A stretch of DNA of 64,000 nucleotides, taken from positions 2,133,667 to 2,197,666 of the forward strand of contig NZ_MU158689.1 of the NCBI RefSeq assembly GCF_015209965.1, written 5' to 3'. Source of the DNA: Sphingobacterium pedocola. GTDB lineage: Bacteria > Bacteroidota > Bacteroidia > Sphingobacteriales > Sphingobacteriaceae. The position numbers were made by a program, and so were the translations under genes. Under the pieces are notes generated by a model. That model saw nothing but the letters and a program-made list of their open reading frames with translations. It did not search any database and had not been told where the DNA came from. Positions within the stretch are counted from its first letter, which is position 1; the number at the start of each line of letters is the position of its first letter. Below are positions 1 to 9,356 of this stretch, in pieces.

Positions 1-1
1 C

Positions 2-313
2 GTTCCTTTTGCACATACCTTGATTGCTATCAAATCAACCTTAAGAGGTCTTCGCAAGTTAATTCTAAATGAATCTGCGTTAGCAAAGGATTTAGAAAAT
101 AACTGGGCGGTAGTTGCAGAAGCTATCCAAACTATTTTACGAAGAGAAGGCTATCCAAAACCATATGAAACATTGAAAGATCTGACACGTACAAATTCAC
201 ATGTCACCCAGGAAACCATAGCCGTATTCGTAGACGGGCTTAATGTACCTGAAGAGGTGAAAGAAGAAATAAAAGCAGTAACGCCTGCTAATTATACAGG
301 TGTTTCTTTCTAA
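2..313 (+). CDS. purB: Adenylosuccinate lyase, C-terminal part (cut by window start)
   Basis: Only the last 103 codons are present; the frame is open to the window edge. The protein cleaves adenylosuccinate to AMP and SAICAR to AICAR in cytoplasmic purine synthesis. The visible tail closely resembles the E. coli PurB C-terminus: the STLRGLRKL helix, NWAVVAEAIQTILRREG, the KPYETLKDLTR segment and the terminal TPANYTG. The first ATG-like codon inside the window is internal and is not a start. Confidence 0.93.
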   Translation, partial: VPFAHTLIAIKSTLRGLRKLILNESALAKDLENNWAVVAEAIQTILRREGYPKPYETLKDLTRTNSHVTQETIAVFVDGLNVPEEVKEEIKAVTPANYTGVSF

Positions 314-379
314 GCTTTGACGAAAGAATGACGTGGATGAGTTGTATATCTGCTATATTTGAACATTAAATTTAAGAAA

Positions 380-934
380 ATGGCTACAATTAACGTATAT
401 ACAGAATCAACGCCTAACCCGGCTACCATGAAGTTCTTGGTAAATAAGCTTCTTATAAATGGCAGCGTGGATTATCCCGATAGAGAAAAAGCACTATCAT
501 CTCCATTTGCAAAAGAATTATTTAAATTCAATTTTGTAAATGGGGTGTTTTTTGCGAGCAACTTTGTGACGGTCACCAAAAGTGACGATGCCGAATGGGA
601 AGATATTGAAGCAATTTTGAAAGACTTTGTAAAAGGGGCGGTAGAATCTGAATTAAAAGTTCAGGAAGTCGTGTCAGATGAGAATGTGTCTTTTGAAGGT
701 TCTGAAACTGAAGTTAAAATACAGCAAGTACTTCACGACTATGTTCGTCCAGCCGTAGAACAAGATGGAGGTGCTATAGCGTACAAATCATTCGAAAATG
801 GCACAGTGACCGTCGAGTTAAGAGGTTCCTGCAGCGGGTGTCCATCTTCTACCATTACTCTTAAAGCTGGTATTGAAGGATTATTGAAAAGAATGGTACC
901 CGAAGTGGAAGAAGTCGTTGCGGAAGCATTATAA
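380..934 (+). CDS. NifU/Nfu-family Fe-S cluster scaffold protein
   Basis: A 184-residue cytoplasmic protein predicted to carry and hand over iron-sulfur clusters. Residues about 5-90 form the Nfu N-terminal domain (TPNPATMKFLVN signature). Residues about 110-184 form the NifU C-terminal domain with the cluster-binding pair C151-x-x-C154 in GSCSGCPSSTITLK. The ATG at 380 gives the canonical N-terminus MATINVYTES; an upstream in-frame TTG adds seven unlikely residues. The gene lies 66 bp after purB and is closed by a strong hairpin. Its closeness to lipA, a radical-SAM enzyme needing auxiliary clusters, is suggestive but the two are not in one operon. Confidence 0.92.
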   Translation: MATINVYTESTPNPATMKFLVNKLLINGSVDYPDREKALSSPFAKELFKFNFVNGVFFASNFVTVTKSDDAEWEDIEAILKDFVKGAVESELKVQEVVSDENVSFEGSETEVKIQQVLHDYVRPAVEQDGGAIAYKSFENGTVTVELRGSCSGCPSSTITLKAGIEGLLKRMVPEVEEVVAEAL

Positions 935-950
935 AATACGATATGGTATT

Positions 951-992
951 AAAGCACAAGCGGGTCGAAAATTTTCGACCCGCTTGTGCTTT
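951..992 (+). terminator. Perfect 21-bp inverted repeat, probable terminator of the nfu gene
   Basis: The arm 951-971 (beginning AAAGCACAAGCGGGTCG) is exactly reverse-complementary to 972-992 with no unpaired spacer. A T-run follows only weakly, but the position 16 bp after the nfu stop fits an intrinsic terminator, possibly bidirectional. Confidence 0.75.
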
Positions 993-1021
993 AGGAAATC
1001 TACAGAAAACACTAACATATA

Positions 1022-1063
1022 GTACAGCTATTAAAAAACATCTTATTTTTTTAATAGCTGTAC
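1022..1063. repeat. Second inverted repeat, 17-bp arms with 8-nt loop
   Basis: GTACAGCTATTAAAAAA (1022-1038) pairs with TTTTTTAATAGCTGTAC (1047-1063). It lies 30 bp after the first palindrome and about 68 bp before the likely start of the amidohydrolase gene. With A-runs before and T-runs inside it could be a second terminator, but its place in the leader of the next gene also allows an operator or 5'-UTR structure. Confidence 0.6.
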
Positions 1064-1130
1064 ATCTTTGATAGATAAAATTTCATACAGTCCACAAAAA
1101 AAATTCTTAACTTCAACAAATTATGATTTT

Positions 1131-2780
1131 ATGATGGCTTTTATCAATCGAATTTTCCCAATTTTACTGTGTATAAGTCTTTTTTCGAGCTGCACGACCA
1201 ATACACAAGTTGATCTTATCGTCTTTAACGCAAAAATTTACACCGTCGATTCCACATTTACTACTGCGGAAGCATTTGCCGTGAAAAATGGAATTTTCAT
1301 CGATATCGGCACCTCAGAAGTGATACTGAAGCGATATAAAGCAAAGGAAACGATTGATGCCAAGGGCAAGCCCGTCTACCCGGGATTTTATGATGCACAT
1401 GCGCATTTTTTCATGTTTGCAGAATTGCTGGATCAGGCCGACCTGACCGGAGCTACCTCCATTGGAGAAGTTATCGATAAATTGAAGATCTATCATCTTT
1501 CACATCCAGAAAAAAAATGGATTGTCGGTGCGGGTTGGGATCAAAACCTATGGTCCGAAAAGGCATTCCCCACCAAAGATAGCCTCGACAAATATTTTCC
1601 TGATATACCTGTCTATTTATCCCGAATCGACTATCATGCCGCCTGGGTAAATTCCAAAGCATTGGGAATTGCACGATTAGACAGCGGAAAGACGGTAGAA
1701 GGTGGATTAATTATGATAGATAGCTTAGGTCATCCTGCAGGTATACTGGTGGATAATGCCACTTCTCTCGTATCCATGCATATTCCCGAAGAAGCAGAGA
1801 TCAATTTATTAATGAGTTTGCGTCGCGCACAAGATTCCCTATTTTCTGTGGGTCTCACCACTATTGTCGATGCAGGTCTGAATCCCGATCAATTGGAAAT
1901 TTTAACAAAATTTTATGCGCAGGATTCCTTAAAAATCAGAGATTATGCGATGATACTGGCCGAGCCTAATGATATTGAAAATTATATCCGCCAAGGTGTC
2001 TATGATTCCGACCGCCTAAGCATCAAATCCGTAAAGCTAATGGCAGATGGTGCTTTAGGTTCACGCGGAGCCTGTCTTTTAGAACATTACCATGATCATC
2101 CTTCTAAAGGTTTTTTACTTCGCAGCCCCGCCGAATTTGATGAAACGATTCGATTATTAGCAAACAGTCCGTTTCAGGTAAATACGCATGCCATTGGCGA
2201 TTCTGCTAACCGGCTGATTCTGGATGCCTACGGCAAACATCTTAAAGACAGCAAAAGTCGTAGATGGCGGATCGAACATGCCCAGGTAATTGCTCCAGAC
2301 GACTTTAAAAAATTTAATAAATTTCATATTATTCCATCCATCCAACCTACGCATGCCACCTCAGACATGTATTGGGCAGAAGAACGTTTAGGTGCCGAAC
2401 GCATCAAAGGGGCATATGCCTATAAGGAATTATTGCAGCAATATGGTCTCGTCGCACTGGGAAGTGACTTTCCCGTGGAACACTTCAATCCCCTATACGG
2501 CTTCCATGCCGCTGTTGCCCGCGTGGATAAAACCGGATTTCCCGGTGGAGGATTCCAAATGGAAAATGCGCTCACTCGCGAAGAAGCCCTCCGTGGCATG
2601 ACGATCTGGGCAGCATTTTCTTGTTTTCAGGAACGGAAAAGAGGATCGATTGAAAAGGGGAAAGATGCCGACTTTGTGATTCTGGAAGATGATATTATGA
2701 CAGCACCGGATAATGCGTTACGGGACATCAAAACTTTACGAACAATAATAGCAGGAGAAACAGTCTTTTTAAGAGATTAA
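1131..2780 (+). CDS. Amidohydrolase family lipoprotein (YtcJ-like, amidohydrolase 3)
   Basis: A 549-residue metal-dependent hydrolase of the amidohydrolase superfamily; the substrate is not predictable. The ATG at 1131 gives a lipoprotein signal (ILLCISLFSSC, lipid-modified Cys at about residue 21), so the enzyme is probably membrane-anchored and faces the periplasm. An upstream TTG would push the signal about 20 residues inward. Metal-site motifs are in order: YDAHAHF near the start of the barrel, NTHAIGDSAN, WRIEHAQ and GSDFPVE. The closing ADFVILEDD strand is typical of the composite beta domain of YtcJ proteins. It appears to be a single-gene unit. Confidence 0.88.
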   Translation: MMAFINRIFPILLCISLFSSCTTNTQVDLIVFNAKIYTVDSTFTTAEAFAVKNGIFIDIGTSEVILKRYKAKETIDAKGKPVYPGFYDAHAHFFMFAELLDQADLTGATSIGEVIDKLKIYHLSHPEKKWIVGAGWDQNLWSEKAFPTKDSLDKYFPDIPVYLSRIDYHAAWVNSKALGIARLDSGKTVEGGLIMIDSLGHPAGILVDNATSLVSMHIPEEAEINLLMSLRRAQDSLFSVGLTTIVDAGLNPDQLEILTKFYAQDSLKIRDYAMILAEPNDIENYIRQGVYDSDRLSIKSVKLMADGALGSRGACLLEHYHDHPSKGFLLRSPAEFDETIRLLANSPFQVNTHAIGDSANRLILDAYGKHLKDSKSRRWRIEHAQVIAPDDFKKFNKFHIIPSIQPTHATSDMYWAEERLGAERIKGAYAYKELLQQYGLVALGSDFPVEHFNPLYGFHAAVARVDKTGFPGGGFQMENALTREEALRGMTIWAAFSCFQERKRGSIEKGKDADFVILEDDIMTAPDNALRDIKTLRTIIAGETVFLRD

Positions 2781-2789
2781 AGAACGATC

Positions 2790-3407
2790 TTAATCTGCCT
2801 TTACATTTTCAAATGCGGCCGATTCAAGTATCTCCATGTTTTTGGATAAAAATTTCTGCAAAGAAATATTTTCATCCAAAGCTTTTTCGTATTTATTTGT
2901 TTTCAGATTATATTTCCAATAAATCAATTTCAACAATTCTGTTGACTTGAGGCTTCCCCCTTTTCCAGGAATAACAGAAATAACATTTCCTTGCAAATCT
3001 CTTATAATAAAATACCGTGATAAATCGTGAAAATCCACCTGTTTTCCAGTCGTTGGAATAACACTCGGAAATATTTTCGTAATCCAAAAAGATTGAATGG
3101 TATTATTCGGCCCATAATAAAAAATAGCATGGTTACCATAATCGAATGGAACGACTTTATTTGAAGTAAACCTACTATAGATGCTTTCTGCTTTAATCGG
3201 AACCAACACAACGGCCTGTCCGTTACTTTTTGTCTGTACGGTATTAAAGTCCCAATAAAGCTGTGGATTTAGTTGCATTACCGTAGCCTTTCTCGTCGAC
3301 GCTCCGATCGATTTTTCATAATGTGCTTTGGCAACATCCAATGTCATATCCTGTCCCGATACGGTAAAGCCAAACAACAGCAAAAAAATCAAAATAAGAT
3401 TATTCAT
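2790..3407 (-). CDS. Hypothetical secreted protein, 205 aa
   Basis: I do not recognise a family. The start at 3407 (MNNLILIFLLLFGFTVSGQ) gives a clean signal peptide ending near residue 19; longer versions would run into lipA. The mature part is mixed alpha/beta and rich in aromatic residues, with no cysteine pairs or obvious catalytic motif. It starts 16 bp after the lipA stop, so it is probably the second gene of a lipA operon. The gene is convergent with the amidohydrolase gene and the two stops are 9 bp apart. Confidence 0.7.
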   Translation of the reverse strand: MNNLILIFLLLFGFTVSGQDMTLDVAKAHYEKSIGASTRKATVMQLNPQLYWDFNTVQTKSNGQAVVLVPIKAESIYSRFTSNKVVPFDYGNHAIFYYGPNNTIQSFWITKIFPSVIPTTGKQVDFHDLSRYFIIRDLQGNVISVIPGKGGSLKSTELLKLIYWKYNLKTNKYEKALDENISLQKFLSKNMEILESAAFENVKAD

Positions 3408-3423
3408 AAGCTCGCTCGCTTTT

Positions 3424-4305
3424 TTACTGCATATCAAACAAGTGCTTTTCAGCATGGTAAGACGAACGCACCAGCGGTCCTGATTCGACATATTTGAATC
3501 CCATTTCTAAACCGATTTGCTTGTATTTATCAAATTGAGCGGGTGTAATCCAATCCAGTACAGGATGATGTGCTTTTGTCGGTTGCAAATATTGTCCTAG
3601 CGTAAGGATATTAACACCTACATTATACAGATCCTGCATTGCTTCGATTACATCTGCTTCCGTTTCGCCTAATCCCAGCATGATTCCCGATTTTGTACGC
3701 AAGCCGGCTTCGGAAATGCGGCGCAGACATTCCAATGATCGATCATATTTGGCTTGAATACGCACCTCTTTGGTTAATCGACGAACAGTTTCCAAATTAT
3801 GTGACACCACTTCCGGACGGACGGCGAGTACACGATCTAGATTATCCCAATGACCTTTAAAATCCGGGATTAATGTTTCCAAAGTCGTTTCCGGACTTTC
3901 GCGACGTATCGCATTGATGGTTTCGGCCCAGATGGTAGAACCACCATCTTTCAGGTCATCGCGATCTACAGAAGTAATCACACAATGTTTTACCTGCATT
4001 AATTTGACAGACTGCGCTACACGATTTGGTTCGTCCATGTCCACAGCCAACGGTCTACCTGTTGCTACTGCACAGAAGGAACAAGAGCGTGTACATATAT
4101 TACCTAATATCATAAATGTAGCCGTACCAGCACCCCAACATTCGCCCATATTAGGACAATTACCACTTTCACAGATGGTATGCAATTTATGCTCGTCTAC
4201 CAAACTACGAACATGGCGGTACTCTTTACCGACCGGTAATTTAACACGTAACCAATCTGGTTTACGCTGCGTCTCAGTAACAGGTATTACAGGTAGTTCT
4301 ATCAT
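3424..4305 (-). CDS. lipA: Lipoyl synthase
   Basis: A radical-SAM enzyme of 293 residues that inserts two sulfurs into octanoyl-carrier proteins to make lipoyl groups. The auxiliary cluster cysteines are C45, C50 and C56 ([12 protein letters not shown]). The SAM-binding cluster is C71-x3-C75-x2-C78 (CTRSCSFC). The C-terminal RSSYHA motif supplies the conserved serine ligand. The length is normal for the family. The ATG at 4305 is the natural start. Confidence 0.97.
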   Translation of the reverse strand: MIELPVIPVTETQRKPDWLRVKLPVGKEYRHVRSLVDEHKLHTICESGNCPNMGECWGAGTATFMILGNICTRSCSFCAVATGRPLAVDMDEPNRVAQSVKLMQVKHCVITSVDRDDLKDGGSTIWAETINAIRRESPETTLETLIPDFKGHWDNLDRVLAVRPEVVSHNLETVRRLTKEVRIQAKYDRSLECLRRISEAGLRTKSGIMLGLGETEADVIEAMQDLYNVGVNILTLGQYLQPTKAHHPVLDWITPAQFDKYKQIGLEMGFKYVESGPLVRSSYHAEKHLFDMQ

Positions 4306-4384
4306 GCTACAAAGTTAACGATAATTCACATATGCTGTAATAGAATTATTGTTATTCCATTATCATAATTCCATAAAATGCACA

Positions 4385-4410
4385 AAGCCCCTTGCATAAG
4401 CAAGAGGCTT
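4385..4410 (-). terminator. Hairpin downstream of the outer-membrane barrel gene
   Basis: AAGCC-c-CTTGC / GCAAG-a-GGCTT with a 4-nt loop, 24 bp past the stop of the gene at 4434-5060. On the minus strand it is followed by a short T-rich stretch, so it is a moderate intrinsic terminator. Confidence 0.5.
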
Positions 4411-4433
4411 CATATAACATCTAAATTCTCACA

Positions 4434-5060
4434 CTAGAACTGGAAACCAACTCCGAATGACCAAACCCTGTTGGACACTGTTTCATCAGCGTTAGGAGCA
4501 AGTTGAGTAAGACCAAGATTATAACCAGCGTTCAGTAAAAAACCATTTGCCAATTTATAACCGGCCATAAAATTTGCACCAGCATCAATCACATTCATAT
4601 CTTTATCATCGCCTGAAAATTCTAAATCCCAGTCTGTCTCGCCGGCATAGTCTCCTAAATTCCCTTTTAACTTATCTTTTCCACTGACGTTAAACCCAAT
4701 ATAAGGTCCAGCTCCGAGGAAAACGCTGCCAGATCCCGCAGGAATCCAATACACCGCATTAACAGGGATTTCCACAGACATCACGTTGCGAGCAAACTCC
4801 GCTTCTGCCATACCTTCATAATTCTCATAATATTTAGTACCTTTTCCCTGCAACGATACGCCTGGTTGAATAGAAAAATTCGTTGCTACTGGAAGATCAG
4901 CAAAACCCGTAACGTGAAACGACGTATTATTCTTTTGATCATCTCCTAAATTACTGTATTTACCTAAGTTCACACCAGCTTTTAAACCGTAACTTACTTG
5001 AGCTTGTACCCCTGCAGCTAATAACATTGCCGCGCCAAAAGAAAGTAATAATTTTTTCAT
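4434..5060 (-). CDS. Outer-membrane beta-barrel protein (PorT/OmpX-like family)
   Basis: A 208-residue protein with signal peptide MKKLLLSFGAAMLLAAGVQAQ followed directly by VSYGLKAGVNLG. This is the usual first strand of small Bacteroidota barrels; alternating hydrophobic strands run to the terminal RVWSFGVGFQF, whose final Phe is the BAM recognition residue. No enzymatic motif is seen. It is a single gene with a hairpin after it. The specific role (structural or porin-like) cannot be told from sequence. Confidence 0.85.
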   Translation of the reverse strand: MKKLLLSFGAAMLLAAGVQAQVSYGLKAGVNLGKYSNLGDDQKNNTSFHVTGFADLPVATNFSIQPGVSLQGKGTKYYENYEGMAEAEFARNVMSVEIPVNAVYWIPAGSGSVFLGAGPYIGFNVSGKDKLKGNLGDYAGETDWDLEFSGDDKDMNVIDAGANFMAGYKLANGFLLNAGYNLGLTQLAPNADETVSNRVWSFGVGFQF

Positions 5061-5317
5061 AATAATCTTTTTAAATTTTAAAACTGTTTATGCCTACACT
5101 ACGTAGGACAGGTAGTATCTATCAAGTATTAGACCAAAAAGCAAATACAGCTACAAATTAAAAAATAAAACACTACTAATCAATAAATTAAAAGAAAACA
5201 AAGAAGCCTCCAAGCAATTTTTGAAGAAAGGGCTGGCCTACCTGATAACAAAAACAAAAAACACCTTCACCATAATTAGCAAACGAAATTCAATGCTCAA
5301 ATAATTTCCAATTAATA

Positions 5318-5349
5318 TTTGCCATTTTAAAAATTAAGCGTTACTTTTG
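5318..5349 (+). promoter_or_regulatory. Bacteroidota-type promoter for tRNA-Cys
   Basis: A -33 element TTTG (5318-5321) and a -7 element TACTTTTG (5342-5349, matching TAnnTTTG) are separated by 20 bp, the consensus arrangement for the primary sigma factor of Bacteroidota. The tRNA begins 20 bp downstream. Confidence 0.75.
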
Positions 5350-5368
5350 CATGCCCACGATGGGAAAA

Positions 5369-5439
5369 GGTCGGATGGCCGAGTGGCTAGGCAGAGGTCT
5401 GCAAAACCTCGTACAGCGGTTCGAATCCGCTTCCGACCT
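5369..5439 (+). tRNA. tRNA-Cys (GCA)
   Basis: A cloverleaf of 71 nt: acceptor stem GGTCGGA / TCCGACC, a D-arm starting TGGCCGAGTGGC, an anticodon loop with GCA in CTGCAAA, and a T-arm with GGTTCGAATCC. The discriminator base is T, as in other tRNA-Cys. CCA is not encoded. Confidence 0.96.
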
Positions 5440-5474
5440 CGTTTAGATTTTGTACAAAAAAAATATTAAATAAA

Positions 5475-5654
5475 ATGGGAGTTACACGTTTAAAAAGAAA
5501 AGACAGAAGAAACAAAACTGTTTCACGTGTTGAAGTTCAGTTTCTGAACCTAGGCCGTAATATCGAATTAGGAAGTCGTTCGAAAATGCCTAAACACAGT
5601 CAAATTGTGAAAAACAACGCGATATTAGCCACATTAGCTACAGAAGCGGAGTAA
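5475..5654 (+). CDS. Small basic protein, 59 aa, conserved-looking
   Basis: Starts MGVTRLKRKDRRNKTVSRVE and ends LATEAE. The N-terminal 20 residues are strongly basic (K/R-rich), followed by a more neutral, partly hydrophobic tail. This is reminiscent of the short KR-rich Bacteroidota proteins often annotated only as hypothetical, and may bind RNA or ribosomes. It lies 36 bp after tRNA-Cys, so the two may share the promoter above, and it is followed at once by an intrinsic terminator. An A-rich stretch (AAATATTAAATAAA) precedes the ATG in place of a Shine-Dalgarno, as is usual in this phylum. Confidence 0.7.
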   Translation: MGVTRLKRKDRRNKTVSRVEVQFLNLGRNIELGSRSKMPKHSQIVKNNAILATLATEAE

Positions 5655-5671
5655 ACTAATAAAATATAAGA

Positions 5672-5703
5672 AAGAGATCTGTGAAAATAGATCTCTTTTT
5701 TTT
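5672..5703 (+). terminator. Intrinsic terminator after the 59-aa gene
   Basis: AAGAGATCT (5672-5680) pairs with AGATCTCTT (5689-5697) around an 8-nt loop and is followed by a run of T. Confidence 0.85.
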
Positions 5704-5723
5704 TGTGCCTTATAAATTCCATA

Positions 5724-5750
5724 AAAAACAGGTAGCCGCTAAGACTACCC
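5724..5750 (-). terminator. Intrinsic terminator of pgk
   Basis: On the minus strand GGTAG...CTACC (5731-5735 with 5745-5749) is followed by TGTTTTTT. It lies 25 bp past the pgk stop. Confidence 0.7.
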
Positions 5751-5774
5751 ATTTATAAGATCCCAACGTATAAA

Positions 5775-6965
5775 CTAGTCTTGAATAGCTTTTACACCAG
5801 GCAATACTTTACCTTCCATATATTCCAATAATGCCCCTCCACCTGTGCTTACGTAGCTCACGTGCTCCGTCATGCCAAATTTAGATACCGCAGCAGCAGA
5901 ATCTCCACCGCCTATTAAAGAGAATGCACCACGTTCCGTAGCAGCGACTATCGCATCGGCCACAGCCCGTGTCCCTTTTGCAAACGTATCAAATTCGAAT
6001 ACACCCATTGGTCCATTCCACAATATCGTGTTAGACGCGCTAATTACCTCTGCAAAATGAACTCCCGATTCAGCTCCAATATCTAGCCCTTGTCTATCTG
6101 CGGGAATTTCGTCGTTAGGTCCGTCGTATACTTCCGCATCATTCGCAAAGCGATCTGCGATCTGTGCATCCGTAGGCAATACTAAATTAACACCTTTTTG
6201 TTCCGCTTTTTTCACCAGCTCATTTGCCAGGTCTAATTTATCCAACTCCACCAACGATTTACCAATTTCGCCACCTTTGGCCTTCACAAAGGTGTAGGCC
6301 ATACCACCGCCTATAATCAAGTTATCTACTTTGTCCAACAAAGCATCGATTAATTCCAATTTATCAGACACCTTGGCACCACCCATTATAGCCGTAAATG
6401 GTCTCTGTGGATCATTTAATACTTTCTCTGCATTGTTAATCTCCGCAGCCATCAAGTATCCAACATACTTCGCTTCTGGAAAAAATTGTGCTATTACCGC
6501 AGTAGAAGCATGTGCTCTATGCGCTGTTCCGAATGCATCATTCACATATACATCGGCCAATTGAGCAAGCTTTTCAGCAAAATCTTTATCTCCTTTTTCT
6601 TCCTCTTTGTAAAAACGAAGGTTTTCCAACAACAGAACTTCTCCTGACTTCAACCCCGCCGCTTTTTGTAAGGCCTCCTCACCGATACAATCGTTCGCAA
6701 ATTTAACATCCACACCAACAACATCCGAAAGGTAAGAGACGATGTGTTTTAAAGAGTATTTGTCCGTTGGCCCCTCTTTAGGCCTTCCCAAATGAGACAT
6801 CAAAATCACCGATCCACCATCATTCAAAATTTTCTTTATAGTTGGTAAAGCGCCTTGAATACGATTGTCATCCGTAATATTAAAATTGTCATCCAAGGGA
6901 ACATTAAAATCCACACGAACTAATGCTTTTTTTCCGTTGAAGTCCAAACTATCAATTGTTTTCAT
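5775..6965 (-). CDS. pgk: Phosphoglycerate kinase
   Basis: A 396-residue glycolytic kinase (1,3-bisphosphoglycerate + ADP to 3-phosphoglycerate + ATP), cytoplasmic. The N-terminal substrate-binding segment RVDFNVPLD and the HLGRP motif are present. The nucleotide domain has NGPMGVFE and GGGDSAAAV. The length equals that of typical bacterial PGKs. The ATG at 6965 gives the standard N-terminus [20 protein letters not shown]. It is 60 bp downstream of sppA on the same strand, so the two may be cotranscribed. Confidence 0.97.
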   Translation of the reverse strand: MKTIDSLDFNGKKALVRVDFNVPLDDNFNITDDNRIQGALPTIKKILNDGGSVILMSHLGRPKEGPTDKYSLKHIVSYLSDVVGVDVKFANDCIGEEALQKAAGLKSGEVLLLENLRFYKEEEKGDKDFAEKLAQLADVYVNDAFGTAHRAHASTAVIAQFFPEAKYVGYLMAAEINNAEKVLNDPQRPFTAIMGGAKVSDKLELIDALLDKVDNLIIGGGMAYTFVKAKGGEIGKSLVELDKLDLANELVKKAEQKGVNLVLPTDAQIADRFANDAEVYDGPNDEIPADRQGLDIGAESGVHFAEVISASNTILWNGPMGVFEFDTFAKGTRAVADAIVAATERGAFSLIGGGDSAAAVSKFGMTEHVSYVSTGGGALLEYMEGKVLPGVKAIQD

Positions 6966-7025
6966 CTTATTTATTTTTTATTGCTGTATTTATTTTTTTG
7001 TTACGATCTATGAATTTGCTTACGA

Positions 7026-8789
7026 CTAATATATCTCTATAGTATAAGGTATCCGTGCTTGCATACCCGTATTTTGTAATGCATTTCGGATTTCAAATAT
7101 GTATTTATGGTAATCCCCTATCTCTTCCGCAAATAACCATGTCTTTATTTTTTCTTTTGATGTCGAAAGGATGCTGCTCAATGGATCCTCTTTTTCCGGA
7201 AGTTCAATAATGGCGTAATCTTTCAATTTAGCCTTATATGCCGCAGCCTGTACCGCTCGCTGTACATCGCCGATCTTATCAACCAATCCCAACTCCAACG
7301 CTTGACTTCCCGTCCACACCCTTCCTTGACCTATACTATCCACCCGCTCCACCGAAATCTTCCTTCCATCAGCTACCCGTTGCATAAAGGTATTATATAC
7401 CCGTCCAACTTCCATCTGCACGATAGATCGTTCTTCCGCTGTCATGGGTCTATCCACATCCGACATTAAGTTTGAAAATTTACCGGTTGATACTTCATCC
7501 ACATGTATCCCCAGTTTATCATTCAATAACCCTTTAAAATTAGGAATTACACCAAATACTCCGATGGAACCCGTAAGGGTGTTTTCTTCGGCAAAAATAG
7601 AATCTGCGGCAGCTGCTATATAATATCCTCCTGAAGCAGCATAATCTCCCATCGAAATCATGACCGGTTTTGTCTTCCTGGTTAGATCAACCTCTCTCCA
7701 GATAACGTCCGACGCCAAAGCGGATCCTCCCGGTGAATTCACCCGCAGTACGACCCCTTTGATATCATCATCCTTTCTCAATTTACGCAGTTCCCTTGAT
7801 AATTTATCCCCACCTATCGAACCGATGGATCCTTCTCCATCCACGATATTTCCATAGGCATACAATACGGCTATCTTGCTTTTGGAGCTGTTTGCTTTTC
7901 CTTTTGGCGAATAAGCAAGCAGCGACACCGCTGAAATGTCCTTATCTTTCGCAATCTTTAAGCGGTCTTTGATTTCATCCAACAATTCATCCTTATATAG
8001 TTTTGCATCCGCAAACTTATAATTAACAGCATCATCTGCATTACGCACGAGATAAGCATCAGCGATATGGCCCAAAGAATCAATAGAAATCTTTCTTCCT
8101 TCTGCTATATCTTTTAAAAATGAAGAATAAATACTACTCAAGTAAGATGTTACCTGTTCGCGATTCGCAGGGCTCATTTCATTTAGCATGAACGGTTCCA
8201 CAGCAGACTTGTACGTACCTACCTTTACAACCTGCATCTCTACCCCCAATTTATCCAATGCATCTTTCATAAATACGACGGAAGAACTTAATCCTCTAAA
8301 ATCTATTGCTCCTTGCGGATTAACATAAATTTTATCTGCTACCGATGCCAGATAATAAGCCTTTTGCGAATACCCTTCGCTATAAGCTACGATAAATTTC
8401 TTTGAAGTCTTAAAATCGACCAACGCATCACGTATTTCTTTCAAACTTGCAAATCCCACGTTAATCGTAGAGGGATTGAGGAATATCCCTTTGATATTAT
8501 CATCTTCTTTTGCCGCCTTTACTCTGGTCAATATATCATTGAGTCCTATCGATTTCGCTGCTCCATATCCCGGAATATTTAAATCACCTAGCGGGTTGGA
8601 TTCGGTTTTTTCCACTATATTATGGTTTAAACTCATGTAGAGTACCGAATTATCGGGCACTGCGGCGGTCGATTGAGAAGTCGATTGTTGTACCAATGCG
8701 CCAATAAACACCAGAACAACAAAGAAAATAATTACAAAAGTGATAAGCACACCAATTATGGTGGCAAATATGTGTTTTAAAAAATCCAT
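7026..8789 (-). CDS. sppA: Signal peptide peptidase SppA, 67-kDa type
   Basis: A 587-residue membrane-anchored serine peptidase with tandem S49 domains that degrades cleaved signal peptides. One N-terminal transmembrane helix (about residues 8-33) is followed by a first half containing the lysine motif KVGTYKSAVEPF. The second half carries the serine motif GDYAASGGYYIAAAAD. This split Lys/Ser dyad is characteristic of the long SppA type. The start at 8789 leaves the helix intact. It is divergent from folK with an 85-bp gap. Confidence 0.95.
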   Translation of the reverse strand: MDFLKHIFATIIGVLITFVIIFFVVLVFIGALVQQSTSQSTAAVPDNSVLYMSLNHNIVEKTESNPLGDLNIPGYGAAKSIGLNDILTRVKAAKEDDNIKGIFLNPSTINVGFASLKEIRDALVDFKTSKKFIVAYSEGYSQKAYYLASVADKIYVNPQGAIDFRGLSSSVVFMKDALDKLGVEMQVVKVGTYKSAVEPFMLNEMSPANREQVTSYLSSIYSSFLKDIAEGRKISIDSLGHIADAYLVRNADDAVNYKFADAKLYKDELLDEIKDRLKIAKDKDISAVSLLAYSPKGKANSSKSKIAVLYAYGNIVDGEGSIGSIGGDKLSRELRKLRKDDDIKGVVLRVNSPGGSALASDVIWREVDLTRKTKPVMISMGDYAASGGYYIAAAADSIFAEENTLTGSIGVFGVIPNFKGLLNDKLGIHVDEVSTGKFSNLMSDVDRPMTAEERSIVQMEVGRVYNTFMQRVADGRKISVERVDSIGQGRVWTGSQALELGLVDKIGDVQRAVQAAAYKAKLKDYAIIELPEKEDPLSSILSTSKEKIKTWLFAEEIGDYHKYIFEIRNALQNTGMQARIPYTIEIY

Positions 8790-8874
8790 TTTGAAAATAT
8801 ATTTTAATCCTATAAATTAAAGAAATATATTTGATTTTTACAGCATTTAGTGGCATATAATCAAATAATATTCT

Positions 8875-9354
8875 ATGAACGTCGTATTTCTTCTATTGGG
8901 AGCTAATTTAGGATCCCCCTTAAAACAACTCGAACTAGCCCAAAAAATGCTGGTAGAAAACGTAGGCAAGCTTCATTCCGAATCTGGGGTATATGAATCA
9001 GAAGCGTGGGGAGTGGAAGACCAGCCGAAATTTTTAAATAAAGTTATACATTTGAGTACCCCTTTCGATCCGCACAAAACACTCGCCATCTGCCAAAATG
9101 TAGAAGATACATTAGGACGTGTTAGAAAAGAAAAATGGGGGAGCCGCATAATCGACATTGACATACTTTATTATAATTCAGAAGTGCTCGACGAACCCTT
9201 TTTAAAAATACCCCACCCTTATTTACATCTACGTAAGTTCACCTTGGTACCCTTGGTGGAAATAGCACCACACGGAATACACCCCGTATTGAAATATACG
9301 AACGAAGAATTATTGCTTCGTTGCAGCGACCCCTTAAACGTCAATAGGATATAA
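8875..9354 (+). CDS. folK: 2-amino-4-hydroxy-6-hydroxymethyldihydropteridine diphosphokinase
   Basis: A folate-pathway enzyme of 159 residues transferring pyrophosphate from ATP to 6-hydroxymethyldihydropterin. Family landmarks are the N-terminal LLLGANLGSP, the SGVYESEAWGVEDQPKFLN segment, the RKEKWGSRIIDIDILYY motif (Mg-binding DxD) and IPHPYLHLRKFTLVPL. The length is typical. It is followed 2 bp later by an Hpt-domain gene, so they are probably cotranscribed. Confidence 0.96.
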   Translation: MNVVFLLLGANLGSPLKQLELAQKMLVENVGKLHSESGVYESEAWGVEDQPKFLNKVIHLSTPFDPHKTLAICQNVEDTLGRVRKEKWGSRIIDIDILYYNSEVLDEPFLKIPHPYLHLRKFTLVPLVEIAPHGIHPVLKYTNEELLLRCSDPLNVNRI

Positions 9355-9356
9355 CA

